Below, piece by piece: positions 18,874-25,671 of a stretch of DNA of 64,000 bases. Made by a program: the position numbers and the translations under genes. This DNA is from Pseudomonadota bacterium (lineage in GTDB: Bacteria > Pseudomonadota > Gammaproteobacteria > Burkholderiales > REEB80): the NCBI GenBank assembly GCA_018971485.1, contig JAGXAQ010000008.1, forward strand, positions 1 through 64,000, read 5' to 3'. Under the pieces are notes generated by a model. That model was not told where the DNA came from. It saw only the letters and a program-made list of their open reading frames with translations, and searched no databases. Within the stretch, counting starts at the first letter, position 1. Each line of letters begins with the position of its first letter.

Positions 18874-19787
18874 CTCCCCAAGGGTTCGATTCCGTTCAAG
18901 GTGGCAAAGCAGCTACGCTTAATACTCGAAACAAATGCCTTCACATAGGCCTTAGACTCAAAAGGTTCAAGAACTGCAGCAAAAAGATTACTCCACAGTC
19001 CCTGCAGCCCAATGGGCCGGGCACTGACATAACCATAATTGAGATAATTCGTTAAGCCCCAGTTCGGCAGCGCTGCGATACCACGCCGACTTGCTACAAG
19101 CTGTAAAATAGCAACTGTAAGCTCGGCAGTTCGCCTGTCGGGATTAATTCCACATGGCAACAGTACCTGGCGATATAAATCAATCTGCTCAAGCGGAACG
19201 GGGTAGGTGATCAGGGTTTCTCCTGCGAAATGATCTGGGGTGAGCCGTTTAAAGCCGGTTAAGGGATGATCATTTGCCATGACTGCCAGAAGCTCAAATC
19301 TGAACAATGGAAAATAACTGACGCCTGGCTGCAAGGAATCTTCCGAAGTAACAACCAAATCCGCCTTTTCTGAATACAGCAGATCAATCGGATGGCTATG
19401 AAACCCAGAAACCAGATCCAGCTCAACTTCAGGCCACTGCTGTCTAAAATCATCCATCACCGGCATCAGCCAGTCAAAACAGGTATGGCATTCAATAGCG
19501 ATTCGCAAACGGCCGGATTGGGTCAAAGACTGCTGTAAAATATCTCTTTCAGCTTCTTCAACAGCATCACGAATATGATAGGCCAGCTTCACCAGACGCT
19601 CACCAGCCTGAGTCAGGGTCAGGGGATGAGTTCGCCTGTCAACCAGTTTCTGGCCAAAATAATCTTCCATCTGTTTTAGCTGATGAGACAAGGCAGACTG
19701 GGTTAAATGTATTCGCCGGGCCGATTTAGTCAAACTTCCCGACTCTTTAATTGCCAAAAGTGTCGTAAGGTGGCGCATTTCAATCAT
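18870..19787 (-). CDS. metR: LysR-type regulator MetR
   Basis: A 305-residue LysR-family regulator: N-terminal winged helix (HLTTLLAIKESGSLTKSARRI, then LTQSALSHQLKQME) followed by a periplasmic-binding-protein-like effector domain. The sequence and its position divergent from metE identify it as MetR, which uses homocysteine as co-regulator in enterobacteria and activates metE. A consensus MetR site lies four bases upstream of its start (19791-19803), suggesting self-repression together with metE activation. Its stop overlaps the stop of the convergent deaminase-like gene in a shared CTAG at 18870-18873. Confidence 0.93.
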   Translation of the reverse strand: MIEMRHLTTLLAIKESGSLTKSARRIHLTQSALSHQLKQMEDYFGQKLVDRRTHPLTLTQAGERLVKLAYHIRDAVEEAERDILQQSLTQSGRLRIAIECHTCFDWLMPVMDDFRQQWPEVELDLVSGFHSHPIDLLYSEKADLVVTSEDSLQPGVSYFPLFRFELLAVMANDHPLTGFKRLTPDHFAGETLITYPVPLEQIDLYRQVLLPCGINPDRRTAELTVAILQLVASRRGIAALPNWGLTNYLNYGYVSARPIGLQGLWSNLFAAVLEPFESKAYVKAFVSSIKRSCFATLNGIEPLGS

Positions 19788-19790
19788 ACA

Positions 19791-19803
19791 TGAATAAAAT
19801 TCA
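19791..19803. promoter_or_regulatory. MetR binding site
   Basis: The palindrome TGAATAAAATTCA matches the known MetR consensus TGAA-N5-TTCA perfectly. It lies between the divergent metR and metE genes, 80 bases before the metE start and immediately before the metR start, the arrangement expected for activation of metE and autoregulation of metR. Confidence 0.8.
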
Positions 19804-19882
19804 TAAAATTATAAAAATAATTCGTTTGTTTCATTAAGATTATCCCGGCATGATAATCCTGTCAAACAAAAGGAAACTGTAC

Positions 19883-22144
19883 ATGACTACCTTACATATC
19901 AGCGGATTTCCGCATATCGGCAGGAAACGGGAATTCAAGCACGCTCTGGACGCCTATTGGTCTGGAACTCTTTCTCAGCAAAAACTGGTTCAGACAGCTC
20001 ACGCCGTCCGCGAAGAAAACTGGGGCATCCAGATAGCAAGTGGACTGGATTGGCTTACTGTCGGAGATTTTTCCTATTATGACCAAATGCTGGATCTTAC
20101 TTGCATGCTTGGTGCCATCCCTAAACGTTTTGATATCTCTCCCGAAAAAGCGGATCTGGATGCCTATTTCATTCTGGCTCGTGGGGCAAAAAATACTCCA
20201 GCACTTGCCTTAACCAAATGGTTTGATACCAACTATCACTATCTGGTACCAGAAGTGTCTTCAAAAACCACTTTTTCAGCCTACCCTACCCTTTTAACCG
20301 AAGCGATTCAGGCTGCAAAACTGCATCAACTTCCAGTAAAAGCAACACTGATTGGCCCGTTAACCTGGCTTTATCTATCTCACCCGGATAAAAACTTCGA
20401 CCGCCTACAATTGCTTCCTGGCTTGATAGAAACATTCAAGGTTCTCCTCAAGGCATTTAAGGAAGCGGGAGCGGGGCTGATAGAACTTTACGAACCTGCC
20501 TTGGGGCTTGATCTTGACCCGAACTGGATAGAACAGATCACACCCACCTATAACAGCTTATGCCAGTCCACGCCCATTCTTTTATCTACTGTTTTTAGTT
20601 CAGTTAACTATCTGGCCCCCCTGCTTAACCACCTTAAAATATCAGGATTGCACCTGGATATCGTTCGTGGCCCTGAACAGCTGGAGTTATTCCTAAACAC
20701 CTACCCAAAAGATAAGTTTCTATCCCTGGGCGTCATAGATGGACGAAATGTCTTTAAGGCCAATCTAAGAGAAGTGTTACAACAAGTCGATGTAGCCCAT
20801 AAAAAAATAGGCGCCCGTTTATGGCTTGCCACAAGTTGCTCATTACTCCATTGTCCAATCGATATTAAGGAAGAAACCAGGCTGGATCCAACATTGAAAT
20901 CGTGGCTGGCTTTCTCGGTTCAGAAACTGGAAGAATTAGCTTTACTTAAAAAAGGACTGGATCAGGGTATCAAGTCTATTGAAGCCGATCTAAGGCAATC
21001 TGATCAAATTGCACAGGCAAGGCAAGATAATGAATTTGCCAGAAATAATACAGTACGAGACCGCGTTCAATCCATCGCGGTTGCTGACTTGAACCGGAAA
21101 AGTCCTTTTCCCCAACGAAAAATCCAGCAACAGGAAAAACTGAAATTACCCCCCTTACCCACGACGACCATTGGTTCGTTCCCGCAAACTGCCGATATTC
21201 GTAAGGCGCGGGCAGCATTTCGCGCCAATCACATGGAAGCATCTGAATACCATGAATTCATCAGCCATGAAATCCGAATGGCCATTCAGCACCAAAACAG
21301 CCTGGGACTGGATGTATTAGTCCATGGAGAGGCCGAGCGATCCGACATGGTGGAGTTTTTTGCAGAAAAACTGGATGGATTTTTGCTCACCCAGAATGGG
21401 TGGGTCCAAAGTTATGGATCGCGATGTGTAAAACCCCCTATCATTTATGGTGATGTAAGCCGCCCTAAGCCTATGACTGTTGGATGGACTCATTTCGCCC
21501 AAAGCATCACCACTCGTCCTGTCAAAGGCATGTTAACAGGACCCATCACCCTTATGGGCTGGTCATTCGTCAGAGAAGACCTGTCGCGAGAAGCCGTCCT
21601 GCTCCAGTTGGCTCTTGCCGTGCGTGATGAAGTTGAGGATCTTGAATCTGCAGGAATTGGAATCATCCAGATAGATGAACCCGCTTTCAGAGAAGGCTTG
21701 CCTCTTAGAAAAGGCATGCGCGAAACATGGCTTAAGCAGGCTGTGAATGCATTTCGCCTGGCTTCTTCTGGGGTATCAGATGCAACGCAAATTCATACCC
21801 ATATGTGCTATTCTGAATTTAGCGAAATCCTGGATGCGATCAAGGCATTGGATGCCGATGTCATCAGCATTGAAGCGTCGCGCTCGAAAATGGCTTTACT
21901 TGAAGATATCTCAAATTATCCGAATGATATCGGCCCGGGCGTCTATGATATCCACTCACCACGAATCCCTGAACAGGAAGAAATTGCAACCCTGATTGGG
22001 CGGGCTCTTGAGAAGATTCCAGCAGATCGCCTATGGATTAACCCGGATTGCGGCCTTAAAACCCGAAATTGGAGAGAGGTAAAAATAGCTTTGGAAAACA
22101 TGGTAAAAGCGGCTCAGTCTGAGCGTAAGAAATTAGCAGGCTAA
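19883..22144 (+). CDS. metE: Cobalamin-independent methionine synthase
   Basis: A 753-residue 5-methyltetrahydropteroyltriglutamate-homocysteine methyltransferase, the same length as E. coli MetE, making methionine in the cytoplasm without B12. It consists of two homologous barrels: an N-terminal one beginning ISGFPHIGRKREFK and a C-terminal catalytic one starting near TTIGSFPQTADIRKAR. Zinc ligands are visible in IHTHMCYSEF (His and Cys), in the ISIEASR glutamate region and in NPDCGLKTR (Cys). The ATG at 19883 was chosen because AAAGGA precedes it and homologues start with this MTTLH-like segment. It is controlled from the divergent metR region and ends at a strong terminator. Confidence 0.96.
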   Translation: MTTLHISGFPHIGRKREFKHALDAYWSGTLSQQKLVQTAHAVREENWGIQIASGLDWLTVGDFSYYDQMLDLTCMLGAIPKRFDISPEKADLDAYFILARGAKNTPALALTKWFDTNYHYLVPEVSSKTTFSAYPTLLTEAIQAAKLHQLPVKATLIGPLTWLYLSHPDKNFDRLQLLPGLIETFKVLLKAFKEAGAGLIELYEPALGLDLDPNWIEQITPTYNSLCQSTPILLSTVFSSVNYLAPLLNHLKISGLHLDIVRGPEQLELFLNTYPKDKFLSLGVIDGRNVFKANLREVLQQVDVAHKKIGARLWLATSCSLLHCPIDIKEETRLDPTLKSWLAFSVQKLEELALLKKGLDQGIKSIEADLRQSDQIAQARQDNEFARNNTVRDRVQSIAVADLNRKSPFPQRKIQQQEKLKLPPLPTTTIGSFPQTADIRKARAAFRANHMEASEYHEFISHEIRMAIQHQNSLGLDVLVHGEAERSDMVEFFAEKLDGFLLTQNGWVQSYGSRCVKPPIIYGDVSRPKPMTVGWTHFAQSITTRPVKGMLTGPITLMGWSFVREDLSREAVLLQLALAVRDEVEDLESAGIGIIQIDEPAFREGLPLRKGMRETWLKQAVNAFRLASSGVSDATQIHTHMCYSEFSEILDAIKALDADVISIEASRSKMALLEDISNYPNDIGPGVYDIHSPRIPEQEEIATLIGRALEKIPADRLWINPDCGLKTRNWREVKIALENMVKAAQSERKKLAG

Positions 22145-22160
22145 AGCTACTGCCAAACCA

Positions 22161-22200
22161 GGGGGGCTATTTTCCCACAAATAGCCTCCCTCTTGTCTTT
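22161..22200 (+). terminator. Rho-independent terminator of metE
   Basis: GGGGGGCTATTT pairs with AAATAGCCTCCC (one G-U pair) around a six-base loop, 16 bases after the metE stop, and is followed by the T-rich TCTTGTCTTT. Confidence 0.85.
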
Positions 22201-22334
22201 ATTATCTTCCGCCCGTTTAAATGGGCTCTAAATCTGCCCTGGTTGGAGCATCAACCGGACTATGGTTAATAAATCCACGCAAAAAACATTTCCTGACTTA
22301 AGCTCAGGATTACAAATAAATTTAATGTGACCGG

Positions 22335-23330
22335 TCAAGGTTTAGCTGCACTTGGAGCAGTAATGGAAGACAGGCCAGAGCCATTTAATTTCTCTATAAC
22401 CGGCTTCATATTGGCCGGAGCAGGTGTTTCCATCAGAATCATGGATAAAATCAGAACCAATACAACCATGACTGAAACACAAAAACCTACAAACCTGCCC
22501 TTTTTTATCAAAAAAGGATTTTTTTTCAATCTGGCTTTGCGGCTTTTAGGTAAATAAAACAGCACACAAACCAAAAGCATTACAGCAGCCACAGCCATCT
22601 TGAAGATGAATACATGCCCATAACTTGAATACCAAAGACTGCTAACTTCACCTAAGCGCAAATAGGCTTCAAACAACCCACTCGCCAATAATACCAAGAA
22701 AGTCCACAACAATAACCAGGAAAGGCGGGAATAACATTTCATCTGTAGTTCATCTCGCTTGCCGACCTCCAAACCAACCAGGCCAGCAGGCAAAAGATAA
22801 GTAAGCGTTATAAAACTTCCACCCAGTATTGCCGTAGCCACAAGATGGGTCCAGTCTATCAATTCAATTACCGTAAAATTACCAAAATTCCCCGATCTGC
22901 CTATTGCTGTAATACTTAGGAGTAAAAGCGCATTAATCAAAAGAAAAAAACCACTGACATCTTTCTCAGGCAATCGTTTTCTGCAAAAACCATACCCCAG
23001 TATCAAAACAGCCAGAGCAATAAAGTGAATAAGCCATGCATGACCGAAATGGGACTCCATCAAAATTTGTCCCATTAAGGAAAATGTCTGCCATAATCCT
23101 GCCTTCCCTCCAAGAATCAGGGCATTTACGATAAAGTGACTGATACTTCCCAATATAAGTGTCGTTAATGACCAAAGATAAAAGCGGCCAAAACGCTGAA
23201 TCAGTGGAATCAGCACAACACTATCTTCAGATAGAAGCCACAGGCGTGATGCAAACAAACCCATGACCATATAAGAGCCCAACAGATCAAGCGTACCAAA
23301 CACGATTTTAAGGTGGATAAGATTCATCAA
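22335..23330 (-). CDS. CopD-family membrane protein
   Basis: A 331-residue polytopic inner-membrane protein with about eight hydrophobic helices. The second half matches the CopD/PcoD fold: the helix pair LSWLLLWTFLVLLASGLFEAYLRLG, then the YSSYGHVFIFKMAVAAVMLLV block (compare T-P-Y-G-x-x-x-x-x-K in CopD proteins). A polar Ser/Pro-rich tail of about 25 residues ends the protein. CopD proteins are linked to copper import or handling; no CopC partner is encoded nearby, so this role is only an inference. The gene is convergent with metE and divergent from the PAP2 phosphatase gene. Confidence 0.7.
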   Translation of the reverse strand: MMNLIHLKIVFGTLDLLGSYMVMGLFASRLWLLSEDSVVLIPLIQRFGRFYLWSLTTLILGSISHFIVNALILGGKAGLWQTFSLMGQILMESHFGHAWLIHFIALAVLILGYGFCRKRLPEKDVSGFFLLINALLLLSITAIGRSGNFGNFTVIELIDWTHLVATAILGGSFITLTYLLPAGLVGLEVGKRDELQMKCYSRLSWLLLWTFLVLLASGLFEAYLRLGEVSSLWYSSYGHVFIFKMAVAAVMLLVCVLFYLPKSRKARLKKNPFLIKKGRFVGFCVSVMVVLVLILSMILMETPAPANMKPVIEKLNGSGLSSITAPSAAKP

Positions 23331-23466
23331 CTCAAGCCTATTGTTATAAAAACTAAACCATAACTAAAACCAAACTGCATGAGTATATCAAAGGTCGGGA
23401 AAATCGCCTAAACGCTCTGGACGCATCCCTTTCATATTTGTATGATGTTGCTTTTCCAACTAGAAG

Positions 23467-24084
23467 ATGATTTTACAGAAAACCTACATGGATCAATTTA
23501 ACATTCAACTGTTCATGGCTCTCAATGCTCCCGCAGGCCTTCATGGCTTAGCCCTCATCATACCGGTGCTGATTGAGAAATACTTGATCTTTGCTGTCCC
23601 CGTCTTGATGATTTTCGAATGGTTATGGAGTGAAACAAGCCAAAGAAATCAACTGGTCGTAACCCTGATTGCTATCCTTTTCTCCTTAAAACTTGCACAG
23701 TTTGCAGGGCACCACTGGTTCTTTCCACGACCGGATGTTCTAGGCATTGGCCATACCTATTTAGCTCATAGCGCCAACAGCTCATTTCCAAGCGTTCACC
23801 TGACCATCGTTTGGATTGGCGCCTTAGGTTTCCTTATGCATAAAAACACAAGGAACAAAGGTCTTGTCCTTATTTTGCTGGGATTCATTATTGCCTGGGA
23901 CAGCATCTATTTAGGGATACATTATCCAATTGACATAATGGGGGCCATCGTGATTGCCACTGGAAGCATCATTCTGGTGAAAATTTTTGAATCCCTTCTA
24001 GCCTATCTTGTCACGCCATGGCTGGAAAAAGGCTATCGTTTTATCTTCAGGTCTGCGATAAACAAGGGGTGGTTCAAACCATAA
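23467..24084 (+). CDS. PAP2-family membrane phosphatase (BcrC/YbjG-like)
   Basis: A 205-residue inner-membrane protein with five or six helices and the phosphatidic acid phosphatase 2 signature blocks: FFPRPDV, then SSFPSVH, then SIYLGIHYPIDIMG. This resembles the undecaprenyl-pyrophosphate phosphatases BcrC and YbjG, which recycle the lipid carrier for cell-wall and polysaccharide synthesis. The third block lacks the usual arginine (WDSIYLGIH instead of xxRIYLGVH); the catalytic histidines are present. A start at 23488 (MDQFNIQL) is also possible; neither has a good SD. It is divergent from the CopD-like gene and convergent with the TPR gene, five bases away. Confidence 0.75.
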   Translation: MILQKTYMDQFNIQLFMALNAPAGLHGLALIIPVLIEKYLIFAVPVLMIFEWLWSETSQRNQLVVTLIAILFSLKLAQFAGHHWFFPRPDVLGIGHTYLAHSANSSFPSVHLTIVWIGALGFLMHKNTRNKGLVLILLGFIIAWDSIYLGIHYPIDIMGAIVIATGSIILVKIFESLLAYLVTPWLEKGYRFIFRSAINKGWFKP

Positions 24085-24088
24085 CCTG

Positions 24089-24517
24089 TCACGACCGTTT
24101 AACAGGAATCTTCCCAAACTGTCCGGACAGAGGAACTGGTGCACTCAGGTAAGCCACCTGAACCTGTCGGGCCACTTCAGGGTTAATAGCAGAAAGAGAA
24201 TGACAGACCTGCTCAATATCCGCTCTTCTGCCTTGCTTATCATAAAGTGTCGCAAGTATCACCAAGGCATCCAGATTAGCGGGAGACAAAGATAGCGCCT
24301 GCTTTAAGGAGGCTTCAGCCTGTTTATACTCCCCTAGCATCATAAGCGCTTCACCCAGTACAGCTAAAACAAGAGCATGGTTAGGTTGATGTTCAAAAGC
24401 GATTTGTGCAATATCCCTAACCTTATCCCAATCATCTTCTTCAGCCGCACTACGACATTCGTCCAGCCAATCCATACATGAATCCAAAAAAAGGGGGACA
24501 TGGCAAGGCACATCCAT
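24089..24517 (-). CDS. TPR-repeat protein at the end of the formate dehydrogenase operon
   Basis: A soluble protein of about 142 residues made mainly of tetratricopeptide helices: WDKVRDIAQIAFEHQPN, HALVLAVLGEALMMLGEYKQAEASLKQALSLSP, and LDALVILATLYDKQGR. Such repeats mediate protein-protein contact. The start is uncertain: an ATG at 24517 is given, but GTG at 24526 (GGAG five bases before) or TTG at 24541 would add three or eight residues. It is the last gene on the same strand after fdsD (gap 73 bases with a G-rich tract), so it may be part of the fds operon, possibly as an assembly or partner protein. That is inference only; the gene is not part of the classical fds set. Confidence 0.65.
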   Translation of the reverse strand: MDVPCHVPLFLDSCMDWLDECRSAAEEDDWDKVRDIAQIAFEHQPNHALVLAVLGEALMMLGEYKQAEASLKQALSLSPANLDALVILATLYDKQGRRADIEQVCHSLSAINPEVARQVQVAYLSAPVPLSGQFGKIPVKRS

Positions 24518-24590
24518 TTCAGGCACTCGAACTCCGACCAAGGTATCCGTTTAACCCTACCCCCTACCCGTTAGTATCACTTTGCAACAC

Positions 24591-24824
24591 TTAAACCGAC
24601 AAATTGCCACGGTGTGACTTAAGCGCGCGAAGTACGAGTTCATTAAGACCTTCACCAGAACGGTGATCGACATGATAAAAAATCCGTGAACGCATGCTCG
24701 GTGCCCAGAATCTTTTAATATGATTGGCAACTCCGGCCTCGGCAAGCGCCTGATCAGGTTCAGCGTTAAAAAAGGCACCTATCTGATTAGCCATATAAAC
24801 CAATGTATCCGTATTATCCTTCAT
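24591..24824 (-). CDS. fdsD: NAD-dependent formate dehydrogenase delta subunit
   Basis: A 77-residue protein with the FdsD pattern LVYMANQIGAFFNAEPDQAL, then VANHIKRFWAPSMRSRI and GLNELVLRAL. FdsD is a small subunit or accessory protein of soluble molybdenum-containing NAD-dependent formate dehydrogenases such as that of Cupriavidus. Its start overlaps the end of fdhD by 11 bases, indicating translational coupling. Length is typical (70-80 residues). Confidence 0.88.
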   Translation of the reverse strand: MKDNTDTLVYMANQIGAFFNAEPDQALAEAGVANHIKRFWAPSMRSRIFYHVDHRSGEGLNELVLRALKSHRGNLSV

Positions 24825-25671
24825 ATCCCTTCTCTTCCTTTTCTATAACCCGTTCAGCATGGCTATAAACCACATGTTGCCGATTACGTGTAAAACCAAG
24901 CAGCGTCAAGCCTGATTCCCCAGCCATTCTGACAGCCAGGGAAGTGGGTGCTGATATGGCAGCAAGAAGTGAAATACCAGCTGTAACGCTTTTCTGTACC
25001 ATCTCATAGCTCGCCCGACTGGTAATCAAAGCCATACCTGATCCTGCATCCAGATCCAGGAAAGCGAGCGCACCAATTAGCTTATCCAGGGCGTTATGCC
25101 TTCCAACATCCTCCCGCACCACCTGAACCTGCCCCTTGGCTGTTGCAAAAGCTGCCGCATGAACTGCTCCGGTTATATGATGCAACTGCTGCAGTTGTGA
25201 CAGTTCATCAAATGCAGCGTGTACGGCATCCCCCTGAACTTCGATTTGACGCGATAAAGGTCTCGGATGTCTGAGCGCATGCGCCAGATTCTCCGCACCA
25301 CAAATTCCACATCCAGTGCGGCCTGTCAGGTTTCTTCGCTTTTCCTTGAGAAAGCGCATCCGATCCCCTGCAATCGTCAATTTCACCTCAATGCCACCAG
25401 AACCGTAATCCGTATTGATATCAAAAATCTCATCCCGACTTACCACAATCTCTTCTGTCAGACTGAAGCCTACTGCAAAATCTTCAAGATCAGAAGGCGT
25501 CGCAAGCATGACTGCATGAGAAATACCGTTATAGACCATTGCTACCGGTACCTCTTCAGCCACATATTCCTCAGACGCCTTCGCCTTGCCTCCCGCAACG
25601 CTTATAGCCCGACATGGCCTGTAACCAGATTCTGCTGTCACCTCAACAACTGGTAAACACTGTCTAAGCAC
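24814..25671 (-). CDS. fdhD: Formate dehydrogenase accessory sulfurtransferase FdhD (FdsC)
   Basis: A protein of about 285 residues that transfers sulfur from IscS to the molybdenum cofactor of formate dehydrogenase, a step needed for activity. The catalytic cysteine loop is seen in GRTGCGICGAENL; EDFAVGFSLTEEIV and REDVGRHNALDKLIG are family hallmarks. I placed the start at GTG 25671, which overlaps the fdsA stop by 8 bases (GTGCTTAG) and follows a GGGAAG SD. A TTG at 25713 would add 14 residues but has no SD. In fds operons this gene is called fdsC. Confidence 0.9.
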   Translation of the reverse strand: MLRQCLPVVEVTAESGYRPCRAISVAGGKAKASEEYVAEEVPVAMVYNGISHAVMLATPSDLEDFAVGFSLTEEIVVSRDEIFDINTDYGSGGIEVKLTIAGDRMRFLKEKRRNLTGRTGCGICGAENLAHALRHPRPLSRQIEVQGDAVHAAFDELSQLQQLHHITGAVHAAAFATAKGQVQVVREDVGRHNALDKLIGALAFLDLDAGSGMALITSRASYEMVQKSVTAGISLLAAISAPTSLAVRMAGESGLTLLGFTRNRQHVVYSHAERVIEKEEKGYEG

